From NCBI GenBank assembly GCA_035509415.1, contig DATJLQ010000153.1:1-60368 (forward strand): DNA of 60,368 nucleotides, written 5' to 3'. This document shows, piece by piece, positions 6,272 to 14,102 of this stretch (position 1 is the first letter of the stretch; every line of letters starts with the position of its first letter). Made by a program: the position numbers and the translations under genes. Below the pieces are notes generated by a model. It saw nothing but the letters and a program-made list of their open reading frames with translations. It did no database searches and had not been told where the DNA came from. The DNA is from DATJLQ01 sp035509415 (lineage in GTDB: Bacteria; Pseudomonadota; Alphaproteobacteria; JACZXZ01).

Positions 6272-9235
6272 ATGAGCGGCTTGCCGCGCGTCTATACGAT
6301 TCCGCCGGGGGCCGCGTTCCTCGATGCGATCGCGGCGGAGATCCTGCGCGAGACCGCGGGCGATCCGGACCGGCTCGCGGGCTACACGCTGCTTCTCCCC
6401 ACGCGGCGCGCGGCACGCGCCATGGCCGAGGCGTTTCTCCGGCTCTCGGGCGGCAGGGCGCTCTTGCTGCCGCGGCTCACGCCGCTTGGCGACGTGGACG
6501 AGGATTCGGGCCCGCTCGCGGCCGACGAAGAGGTTGGCGCATCCTTCGACCTCCCGCCCGCGATCCCACCCTTGCGCCGCACGCTCCTGCTCGCCGAGCT
6601 GATCCGGAAGCTCCCCGCCGACGAGGAGGGCCGTGCGCGCGGGCCCGAGGAAGCGGCCCTTCTCGCCCAGGCGCTCGGGCATCTGATCGACGAGGTCGAG
6701 ACCGAGCGCCTCGATTTTTCGCGTCTCGCCGGCCTCGTGCCGGAGAGCTACGCGGCCCATTGGGGCATCACGCTCGAGTTTCTCGAGCTCGTGACGGCGC
6801 ACTGGCCGCGTATCCTCGAGACGCTCGGCGCCGTCGATCCCGCGCGGCGCCGCAACCTGGCGCTCGATGCGCGCGCGGAGCTTTGGCGCGTCCGTCCGCC
6901 CGAGGGCCCGGTGATCGCGGCGGGCTCGACCGGCAGCGTGCCCGCCACGGCCGAGCTTCTGGCGCTGGTCGCGAGCTTGCCCCAGGGCCGCGTGGTGCTG
7001 CCCGGCCTCGACCTCGATCTGACCGAAAGCGACGCCTGGGACCTCGTCGGGCCGACGCATCCGCAATTCGCCATGAAGCGGCTCTTGGAGCGCTTCGGCA
7101 TCGAGCGGCATGACGTCATGCTTTGGCCGGTCGCGGACGCGCCGCCGCGCGTGCGCGCGCGGCTCATCGTCGAGGCCATGCGCCCCGCCGAGACCACCGA
7201 CGCCTGGCGCCGGCTCGGAACTCTCTCGAAAGACTCCCTCGCCGGTCTCGCGCGCGTCGAATGCCCGAGCCCGCGCGAGGAGGCGGGGACGATCGCCCTT
7301 CTCATGCGCGAGGCGCTCGAGACGCCGGGGCGTACCGCCGCCCTCGTGACGCCCGACCGCGCGCTTGCGCGCCGCGTCGCGGCCGAGCTCGCGCGCTGGG
7401 AGATCGAGATCGACGATTCCGCCGGAACGCCACTGGATGCGACGCCGCCCGGCGCTTATTTGCGCCTCGTCGCCGAGGCCGCCGCCGAGGATCTGGCACC
7501 CTTGGCGCTCATCGCGTTGTTGAAGCATCCGCTCGCGGCCGGCGGGATCGAGACCGCGCGATTCCGCCACGAGGCGCGTTTGCTCGAGCTCGCGATCTTG
7601 CGCGGCCCGCGTCCGCAAGGTGGCTTCGATGGGCTGCGCGCGGCGTTGAAGTCGATCGATGCGCGGCATCGCGCGGCGCAGCCGGTGCTCGGCCGCCTCG
7701 TCGCGCGGCTCGAGAAAGCACTCGGACCTCTCGTGGCGGCGCTCGCTAAGAAGAGCGTGGCACCCGCCACGGCGCTCGAAGCCCATATCGCGGCAGCCGA
7801 GGCCTTGGCCGCGAGCGAAACCGAGAATGGCGCCGCGCGTCTCTGGGCCGGTGAGGCGGGGGAAACCGCGTCCCGCTTCGTGGCCGAGCTCGGCGAAGCG
7901 CTGGGCGACGCATCGCCCATCGAGGGTGGCGCTTATCCCGGCCTGTTCGCGACCTTGCTCGCGGGCGGCGTGGTGCGGCCGCGTTACGGGCGCCATCCGC
8001 GGCTTTTCATCTGGGGTCCGCTCGAGGCGCGGCTCCAACGCGCCGACCTCACCATCCTGGGCGGCCTCAACGAGGGCACCTGGCCGCGGGCACCCGCGGC
8101 CGATCCCTGGATGTCGCGCCCGATGCGGAAGGATTTCGGCCTCGCCGAGCCCGAGCGCCGCATCGGCCTCGCGGCGCACGATTTCGCACAAGCCTGCGCC
8201 GCCCCCGAGGTGGTACTCACGCGCGCGCTCAAGCTCGAGGGGGCGCCGACCGTGCCCGCGCGGTGGCTCGCGCGCCTCGACAATCTGCTCGCCGCGGTCG
8301 GGCTCGGGCTCGCGCGCGATCTTCCTGCGCGCGGCTGGTTCGAGCTTCTCGACGCGCCGCAAGCACCCGCACTTCCCATCGAGCCGCCCGCGCCGCGGCC
8401 GCCCGTCGCGGCACGCCCGCGCAAGCTGTCGGTCACCGAGATCGAGACCTGGATGCGCGATCCCTACGCGATCTATGCGCGCCACGTGCTGCGCCTCGAG
8501 CCGCTCGATCCCGCCGACGCCGACCCGGGAGCGGCCGAGCGCGGCAGCTTCATTCACGAAGCATTGGCGCGTTTCGTCGAGGCCCATCCCGCGGACCTGC
8601 CGGCGGACGCGCTCGGCCGTCTCCTCGAGATCGGCCGCGCGAGCTTCGGCGCGGCGCTCGAGCGGCCCGGCGTGCGCGCCTTCTGGTGGCCGCGCTTCGA
8701 GCGCATCGCGCGCTGGTTCGTGGCCGAGGAGCGCTTGCGCCGCGTGGATCTCGCGGCTTGCCGCGGCGAGGTCAGGGGAAGCTTGACGCTCAAAGGCCCG
8801 GCGGGCCCCTTCATCCTCGAAGGGCGCGCGGACCGCATCGACCGGCTCGAGGAGGGCGGCCTCGCGATCGTCGATTACAAGACCGGAAGCGTGCCCGGAA
8901 AGAAGATCGTCGAGCTCGGCCTGGCGCCCCAATTGCCCCTCGAGGCCGCGATGGCGGAAGCGGGTGCGTTCGAGCGCGTGGCGGCCGAGACGGTCGCGTC
9001 CCTCGAGTTCTGGGCGCTCTCCCGGAGCGACGCCGACGAGGTCAAGGTCGTGCTCAAGGACCCGCCGGCGTTGGCAAAGGCGGCGCGCGCGGGGCTCGAG
9101 CGGCTCATCGCCGCCTTCGACGATGCGGCGACGCCCTATCGCGCCGAGCCGCGCCCCGAGCACGCGCCGCGCTTCGGCGACTACGCCCATCTCGCGCGCG
9201 TCAAGGAATGGTCGGCCGAGGGAAGTGACGAATGA
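6272..9235 (+). CDS. addB: Double-strand break repair nuclease subunit AddB
   Basis: AddB is the second subunit of the AddAB helicase-nuclease, which processes double-strand ends up to Chi-like sites and loads RecA. The 987-residue length fits the alphaproteobacterial form. The N-terminus has the inactivated helicase-like TLLLPTRRAAR; LGGLNEGTWP is typical of the middle. The C-terminal RecB-type nuclease shows FIHEALARF, then GRADRIDRL and IVDYKTGS (PD-(D/E)xK Asp and Lys). Few cysteines are present, so the iron-sulfur cluster of the Bacillus protein is probably absent. The stop overlaps the addA start (ATGA at 9232). Confidence 0.95.
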   Translation: MSGLPRVYTIPPGAAFLDAIAAEILRETAGDPDRLAGYTLLLPTRRAARAMAEAFLRLSGGRALLLPRLTPLGDVDEDSGPLAADEEVGASFDLPPAIPPLRRTLLLAELIRKLPADEEGRARGPEEAALLAQALGHLIDEVETERLDFSRLAGLVPESYAAHWGITLEFLELVTAHWPRILETLGAVDPARRRNLALDARAELWRVRPPEGPVIAAGSTGSVPATAELLALVASLPQGRVVLPGLDLDLTESDAWDLVGPTHPQFAMKRLLERFGIERHDVMLWPVADAPPRVRARLIVEAMRPAETTDAWRRLGTLSKDSLAGLARVECPSPREEAGTIALLMREALETPGRTAALVTPDRALARRVAAELARWEIEIDDSAGTPLDATPPGAYLRLVAEAAAEDLAPLALIALLKHPLAAGGIETARFRHEARLLELAILRGPRPQGGFDGLRAALKSIDARHRAAQPVLGRLVARLEKALGPLVAALAKKSVAPATALEAHIAAAEALAASETENGAARLWAGEAGETASRFVAELGEALGDASPIEGGAYPGLFATLLAGGVVRPRYGRHPRLFIWGPLEARLQRADLTILGGLNEGTWPRAPAADPWMSRPMRKDFGLAEPERRIGLAAHDFAQACAAPEVVLTRALKLEGAPTVPARWLARLDNLLAAVGLGLARDLPARGWFELLDAPQAPALPIEPPAPRPPVAARPRKLSVTEIETWMRDPYAIYARHVLRLEPLDPADADPGAAERGSFIHEALARFVEAHPADLPADALGRLLEIGRASFGAALERPGVRAFWWPRFERIARWFVAEERLRRVDLAACRGEVRGSLTLKGPAGPFILEGRADRIDRLEEGGLAIVDYKTGSVPGKKIVELGLAPQLPLEAAMAEAGAFERVAAETVASLEFWALSRSDADEVKVVLKDPPALAKAARAGLERLIAAFDDAATPYRAEPRPEHAPRFGDYAHLARVKEWSAEGSDE

Positions 9236-12200
9236 GCGCCGCGGACATCCATGCGCGGAACTCGATCCTCGCTGGCGACCCCAAGGCCTCGGTCTGGGTC
9301 GCGGCGTCGGCGGGCACAGGGAAGACGACCGTGCTCACCAACCGGGTGCTCGCGCTTCTGCTCGCGGGCACGGCGCCCGAGCGCATCTTGTGCCTTACCT
9401 TCACCAAGGCCGCCGCGGCCAATATGGCGAACCGGGTCAACCGCCTCCTCGGCGAATGGGCGACCATTCCCGATCCCGCGCTCGCCGAGCGGCTCGCGCG
9501 TCTCACGGGTTCCGCCGCGCAAGGCGACGCGCTCGAGCGCGCGCGGCGCCTCTTCGCACGCGTGGTCGAGGCGCCGGGCGGGCTCAAGATCGAGACCGTG
9601 CACGCCTTCGCGGAATCGCTCCTGCGCCGCTTCCCGCTCGAGGCGGGTCTGGCGCCCCATTTCCAGGTCATGGACGAGCGCAGCGCGCGCGAGCTCATGG
9701 AGCTCGCCCTCAACGAAGTCCTCGCGGGCGCCGAGCGGCCTGGAAACGCGGCCCTCGCCGCGGCCCTCGGCGAGGTCACGGCGCGCACCGGCGAGGAGGC
9801 GTTCCACGAGCTCATGGCCGAGCTCGCCAAGGCGCGTGGGCGCGTTATGGCGCTTATCGACCGGCCCCGGGGGCTCGCGCGCGCGGAGGACGAGCTGCGC
9901 GAGCTGCTCGGCGTCGAGCGTGGCGCCGACCCCGAGACGATCCTCGGCGCGGCCTGCGCGGACGACGCCTTCGATCCGGTCTCCCTGAAACGCGCAGCCG
10001 CGGCCCTGCTCGAAGCCTCGAAGAGTGACCGAAAGCTCGGTCAGCTCATCGCGGACTGGCTCGCCGAGCCCGCGCGGCGCGTCGAGACTTGGGAGCGCTA
10101 TGTCGGCGCCTATCTGACCGATAAGGGCGAGCGGCGCGCGCGCCTCGCGACCAAGGATGCCATCAACGCGATGCCCGGCATCCTCGAAATCCTCGGCGCC
10201 GAGGCGGACCGCGTTCTCGCAACCATCGAGCGCGTCAAGGCGGCGACCCTCGTCCTCACGAGCCGGTCGCTTCTCGCTCTCGGCGGCGCCGTGCTCGCGG
10301 CCTATCGCGCGCACAAGGTGCGTCGCGCGCTGGTCGATTTCGACGACCTCATCCTCGAGACGCGCCGGCTCCTCGCGCGGCGCGGCGCCGATTGGGTGCT
10401 TTATAAGCTCGATCGCGGCCTCGACCACATCCTGATCGACGAGGCGCAGGACACGAGCCCGGACCAATGGCGCATCGTGGCGACCCTCGCCGAGGAATTC
10501 TTCGCCGGCTCGGGGGCGCGCGAGGAGACGCGCACGCTCTTCGCCGTGGGCGACGCGAAGCAGTCGATCTTCAGCTTCCAGGGCGCCGATCGCGAGGCGT
10601 TCGACGCGATGGGCGTCCAGTTCGCGGCGCGCGTCCGGGCGGCGGGCGAGATTTGGCGCCCGATTCCGCTCAGCCTCTCGTTCCGCTCGTCGCCCGCCAT
10701 TCTCGAGGCGGTCGACGCGGTGTTCGCGCGCGCCGAGGCCGCCGACGGCGTCGCGGCCTCAGGCGAGACAATTCACCACGATGCGCGGCGCCAAGGTCAG
10801 GCGGGGCTCGTCGAGCTGTGGCCGGCCGTGGCCCCGCGCGGCAAGGAGGCGCTCGAGCCCTGGGCGCTGCCGGTCGAGCGTGGGACGCGCGACGATCCGC
10901 GGGCGCGCCTTGCGGGCCTCATCGCCGCGCGCATCGCGCGTTGGATCGAGACCAAGGAGCCGCTCGAAAGCCAGGCGCGTCCGATTCGCGCGGGCGACGT
11001 GATGATCCTGGTGCGCCGGCGCGGGGCCTTCTTGAGCGAGCTCGTGCGCGCGCTGAAATCGCGCGGCGTCCCGGTCGCGGGCGTCGACCGCATGGTGCTC
11101 ACGCACGAGATCGCGGTCATGGATCTGATGGCGCTCGCGCTGTTCCTCTTGATGCCGGAGGACGATCTCTCGCTCGCGAGCGCTCTCAAATCGCCGCTTT
11201 TCGGATGGGACGAGGAGGCGCTGTTCGATCTCGCTTATGGGCGCGCCAATCTTTCGCTTTGGGCCGAGCTTCAACGCCGCGCCGGCGAACGCGCCGATTG
11301 GACCGCGACGCGCGACCGGCTCGCGGCCCTCCTCGCGCGCGTCGATTACGTCCGGCCCTACGAGCTTTTCGCCCAACTCCTCGATGCGCGCGCGGCGCCC
11401 GGGAGCCCGAGCGGACGCGAGCGCATGCTCGCGCGCCTGGGCACCGAGGCGGCCGAGCCGATGGACGAGTTCCTGGCCCTCGCTCTCCAATATGAGCGCG
11501 GCCACGTGCCGTCCCTCGAAGGGTTCCTCCGCTGGGTCGCGGAGGGCGAGGGCGAGATCAAGCGCGATGCCGAAGCAACGGCGCGCGACGAGGTGCGTAT
11601 CCTCACCGTGCATGGGGCGAAGGGGCTCGAAGCGCCCATCGTCTTCCTCCCCGACACGCTCGCGACCCCGAGCCAGGCGACGCGCAACCGCGAGCGCCTG
11701 CTCTGGCCGAGGACGGGCGACGGGCCGTTCCTCTGGCCGCCGCTCAAGGCCGACGAGGAGCGCGTCGCGACCGAGCGACGCGCCGAGGCAGCCGCCGCGC
11801 GCGACCGGGAATATCGCCGGCTTCTCTATGTCGCCATGACGCGCGCGCGCGACCGGCTTTACGTGTGCGGCTGGGAGACGGGGCGTCCGCGTGGGGAGGG
11901 CTGCTGGTACGATCTGGTCGCGGCCGGGCTCGGCGATCTCGCGCAACAGGGCAAGGCCGAGAAGATCGAGCTCGATTTCGCGCCCGAGCTCGCGGGCGGA
12001 TGGAATGGCGCTGGCTATCGCCTCGTGCGATCGCAGACCGCCGCACCTGACGGCAAGAGCGACACAGAGGCATCGGCTTCCGTTGCTTCGGCCCTGCCCG
12101 ATTGGGCGAAACGCGCGGCACCCGCCGAGCCCAAGCCCACGCGACCCTTGGCACCGTCGCGCCCAGAGGAAGACGAGCCCGCGCCGCGTTCGCCTACGAG

Positions 12201-12720
12201 CGACGATGGTACCAAGCGGTTCCTACGCGGGCTCCTGATCCACCGTCTCCTCGAGGCTTTGCCCGATCTCGCCCCCGCGGCGCGCGCGGCGGCCGCGCGG
12301 CGCTATCTCGCGCGCGCGTCCCTCGGGCTCGACGCGGCGATGCAAACGGCCCTCGTCGAGGAGACGCTCGCAGTGCTCGCCCATCCCGACTACGCCCCAC
12401 TGTTCGGGCCCGGGAGCCGCGCCGAGGTGCCGCTTACCGGCAACGTCGAGGGCCGCGCCGGGCCGGTCTCGATCGCGGGCCAGGTCGATCGCCTGGTCGC
12501 GACGCCGCGCGCGGTGCTCGTGGTCGACTACAAGACCAACCGGCCGCCGCCTGCGCGCGCGGACGAGGTGGCACCGCTCTATTTGAAGCAGATGGCCGCC
12601 TATCGCGCGTTGCTGCGCGAGGTCTATCCGGGGCGCGACGTGCGTTGCGCGCTCTTGTGGACCGACGGGCCCGCGCTCATGGCGCTCGACGCGGCCCTTC
12701 TCGACCGTTTCGCGCCCTGA
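9232..12720 (+). CDS. addA: Double-strand break repair helicase-nuclease subunit AddA
   Basis: AddA is the UvrD-like 3'-5' helicase plus nuclease subunit that works with AddB in recombinational repair. The 1162 residues begin with Walker A VAASAGTGKTT (about 23-33) and CLTFTKAAAANM (motif Ia). They continue with LIDEAQDTSPDQW (motif II), VGDAKQSIFSFQGA (motif III), LTVHGAKGLEAP (motif V) and LLYVAMTRARDRLY (motif VI). The C-terminal nuclease motif is GQVDRLV...VVDYKTNRPP. It is translationally coupled to addB and is the last gene of the tsaE-amgK-murU-addB-addA run. trxA follows 124 bases later with its own promoter. Confidence 0.97.
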   Translation: MSAADIHARNSILAGDPKASVWVAASAGTGKTTVLTNRVLALLLAGTAPERILCLTFTKAAAANMANRVNRLLGEWATIPDPALAERLARLTGSAAQGDALERARRLFARVVEAPGGLKIETVHAFAESLLRRFPLEAGLAPHFQVMDERSARELMELALNEVLAGAERPGNAALAAALGEVTARTGEEAFHELMAELAKARGRVMALIDRPRGLARAEDELRELLGVERGADPETILGAACADDAFDPVSLKRAAAALLEASKSDRKLGQLIADWLAEPARRVETWERYVGAYLTDKGERRARLATKDAINAMPGILEILGAEADRVLATIERVKAATLVLTSRSLLALGGAVLAAYRAHKVRRALVDFDDLILETRRLLARRGADWVLYKLDRGLDHILIDEAQDTSPDQWRIVATLAEEFFAGSGAREETRTLFAVGDAKQSIFSFQGADREAFDAMGVQFAARVRAAGEIWRPIPLSLSFRSSPAILEAVDAVFARAEAADGVAASGETIHHDARRQGQAGLVELWPAVAPRGKEALEPWALPVERGTRDDPRARLAGLIAARIARWIETKEPLESQARPIRAGDVMILVRRRGAFLSELVRALKSRGVPVAGVDRMVLTHEIAVMDLMALALFLLMPEDDLSLASALKSPLFGWDEEALFDLAYGRANLSLWAELQRRAGERADWTATRDRLAALLARVDYVRPYELFAQLLDARAAPGSPSGRERMLARLGTEAAEPMDEFLALALQYERGHVPSLEGFLRWVAEGEGEIKRDAEATARDEVRILTVHGAKGLEAPIVFLPDTLATPSQATRNRERLLWPRTGDGPFLWPPLKADEERVATERRAEAAAARDREYRRLLYVAMTRARDRLYVCGWETGRPRGEGCWYDLVAAGLGDLAQQGKAEKIELDFAPELAGGWNGAGYRLVRSQTAAPDGKSDTEASASVASALPDWAKRAAPAEPKPTRPLAPSRPEEDEPAPRSPTSDDGTKRFLRGLLIHRLLEALPDLAPAARAAAARRYLARASLGLDAAMQTALVEETLAVLAHPDYAPLFGPGSRAEVPLTGNVEGRAGPVSIAGQVDRLVATPRAVLVVDYKTNRPPPARADEVAPLYLKQMAAYRALLREVYPGRDVRCALLWTDGPALMALDAALLDRFAP

Positions 12721-12741
12721 CCGGTCGCGGGCTTGCCCGCC

Positions 12742-12770
12742 TTGACCCCTCCCGCCGCCAACCCTAAATT
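12742..12770 (+). promoter_or_regulatory. Sigma-70-type promoter of trxA
   Basis: TTGACC (12742-12747) and TAAATT (12765-12770) are separated by exactly 17 bases, in the gap between addA and trxA. The predicted start is near 12777, giving a leader of about 70 bases. Confidence 0.55.
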
Positions 12771-12844
12771 CATCCCCGGCATTAGCCCCACGACGCGCCC
12801 GCTCCGAGGCGCGCACCCAGCCTAAACCATTGAGGGGACGACAG

Positions 12845-13165
12845 ATGGCCACGATCAATGTTTCCGATGCCTCGTTCGAGGGCGACGTGCTCAAGGCCCA
12901 AGGGCCGGTGCTGGTCGATTTCTGGGCCGAATGGTGCGGCCCGTGCAAGCAGATCGCGCCCGCCCTCGCCGAGCTCGCGATGGACCTGACCGGCCAGGTC
13001 AAGGTGGCCAAGCTCAACATCGACGAGAACCCGACCACGCCGCAGAAATACGGCGTGCGCGGCATCCCGACCCTCATGCTGTTCAAGGGCGGCCAGGTCG
13101 CGGCGACCAAGGTCGGCTCGCTCCCCAAAAGCAAGCTCTACGAATGGGTCCAGAGCGTGCTCTAG
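12845..13165 (+). CDS. trxA: Thioredoxin
   Basis: This cytoplasmic thiol-disulfide reductant of 106 residues is full length for the family. The active site WCGPC is at residues 30-34 within FWAEWCGPCKQIAP. The cis-proline segment GIPTLMLFKGG lies near residue 75. The ATG at 12845 follows GAGGGGACGACAG. It has its own promoter and is closed by a strong intrinsic terminator at 13211. In related genomes trxA is usually next to folC; here the BrnTA and pentapeptide insert separates them. Confidence 0.97.
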   Translation: MATINVSDASFEGDVLKAQGPVLVDFWAEWCGPCKQIAPALAELAMDLTGQVKVAKLNIDENPTTPQKYGVRGIPTLMLFKGGQVAATKVGSLPKSKLYEWVQSVL

Positions 13166-13210
13166 GCGCTTGCGTCTCTCGCGCTCGCGCGCACAGGCTT
13201 CCAAGACAAA

Positions 13211-13236
13211 CCCCGCCGGCGACGGCGGGGTTTTCG
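13211..13236 (+). terminator. Intrinsic terminator of trxA
   Basis: CCCCGCCG and CGGCGGGG form a perfect 8-bp stem with loop GCGA (13211-13230), followed by TTTTCG. It lies 45 bases after the trxA stop. Confidence 0.85.
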
Positions 13237-13269
13237 TTCGAGGGGAAACGTCGGCCGAAGCGCGCCAGA

Positions 13270-13596
13270 TTACGCGGCGTCGTTCCCTTGCGCGCGCATA
13301 TAAGCGCGCAAGATGGCGTTGATGCGCGTCTGGTAGCCTCGCTCGCGCCGGAACCATTCTAATAGATCGGCATCGAGCCGGATGGTCACGATTTCCTTGG
13401 GCCGCGGCAGGACCAGACGCGCCTCGTTCCAGAACGCGGCATCGGTCGGCGCGATGTCCGGGTCGGCCGCGACGCGCGCGTGCAGCTCGGCGTCGCTCGT
13501 GCCGCGAAGGCGCTTCCAATCGGTACGTAGCGCGGCCTTGCGCGCGCGCGGCCTAGATGCCTTTTTCGAGATTCCGCCAGTAGGCGCGTCTTTCAT
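13270..13596 (-). CDS. brnA: BrnA-family antitoxin
   Basis: This is the antitoxin of the type II BrnT/BrnA pair (108 residues). The signature is TDWKRLRGTSDAEL...AADPDIAPTDAAFW, then LPRPKEIVTIRLDADLLEWFR (the DNA-binding ribbon strand) and GYQTRINAILRAYM. BrnA binds and neutralises BrnT and represses the shared promoter. The ATG at 13596 is preferred; a TTG at 13620 would add eight residues. Its start lies inside the end of brnT (44-base overlap), giving the usual toxin-first order of this family. Confidence 0.9.
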   Translation of the reverse strand: MKDAPTGGISKKASRPRARKAALRTDWKRLRGTSDAELHARVAADPDIAPTDAAFWNEARLVLPRPKEIVTIRLDADLLEWFRRERGYQTRINAILRAYMRAQGNDAA

Positions 13597-13834
13597 GGGG
13601 CTCGGCCCTCCAGGCCGCAATCAATCGCCGGACATCGCCGCGATCGGTATAGACGACTGAGATCTCGATGCCGTTCACGAGGCCGATCGCATAGACCCGG
13701 ACCTCGCCGTAATCGAACCGGTCGTCCACCCGCTCGAGCGTCGGACCCTCGAAGATGCGCGCGGCGTCGCGCAGCGAAATCCCGTGACGTCGGAGATTGC
13801 CACGATACTTCCCCGGGTCCCATGCGAACCGCAT
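13553..13834 (-). CDS. brnT: BrnT-family ribonuclease toxin
   Basis: BrnT is a RelE-fold ribonuclease that inhibits translation when free of BrnA. The 93 residues start MRFAWDPGKYRGNLRRHGIS, the standard BrnT N-terminus, and continue with FDYGEVRVYAIGLVNG and VVYTDRGDVRRLIAAWRA, ending in a typical ERRAYWRNLEKG tail. The start at 13834 is fixed by this N-terminus. The predicted -10 ends only six bases upstream, so the message is probably leaderless. The pair sits between trxA and a broken copy of the folC end, so it looks like a recent insertion. Confidence 0.9.
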   Translation of the reverse strand: MRFAWDPGKYRGNLRRHGISLRDAARIFEGPTLERVDDRFDYGEVRVYAIGLVNGIEISVVYTDRGDVRRLIAAWRAEPHERRAYWRNLEKGI

Positions 13835-13838
13835 GCAC

Positions 13839-13868
13839 GTATTTACAATATGTATTTACCGGTGTCAA
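13839..13868 (-). promoter_or_regulatory. brnTA promoter with direct-repeat operator
   Basis: Minus strand: TTGACA (13868-13863), 17-base spacer, TAAATA (13845-13840). GTAAATAC occurs twice, at 13859-13852 and 13846-13839, five bases apart; the second copy covers the -10. It is a likely BrnA operator. The predicted transcription start is at or within one base of the brnT ATG (13834). Confidence 0.65.
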
Positions 13869-13942
13869 GCCATCACCCGTTCTCCGCCAGCACCTTGTCT
13901 GCGAGAGAGAGCGAGCCGGAATTTGAGGAGGCGCGCCGGACG
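13869..13942 (-). pseudogene. Relic duplicate of the folC 3' end
   Basis: About 74 bases match 16085-16157, the last codons of folC plus the first codon of the monooxygenase gene. On the minus strand it reads SLSLADKVLAENG then stop, against SLYLAGKVLAENG in the intact gene, including the TGATGGC junction. The reading frame is lost upstream (a one-base shift near 13920). Similarity ends exactly where the brnTA -35 box begins at 13868, so the relic marks the insert boundary. Confidence 0.8.
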
Positions 13943-14102
13943 CGGCCGGGGTGAGGCGCGGCCCCAAGCGAAGCCGAGATGGGATTTTGCGCGCATTCAC
14001 CAATGGCTGTATTTTAGCTCAGGAGCCGAATTCGGTCCCTTAAACCGGCGCGCGCAGCGGCGTGCGGCTCCGCGTCCGTAGCCCCCTCATTCGAGAGGCA
14101 GA

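Noticed and set aside
6134..9190. Open antisense frame of 1018 codons over addB
   Set aside because: Shadow of addB with the same biased composition and no recognisable domain.
13797..14081. ORF of 94 codons over the brnTA promoter and folC relic
   Set aside because: It crosses the operator, relic and intergenic DNA, has a random-looking composition and no ribosome site.
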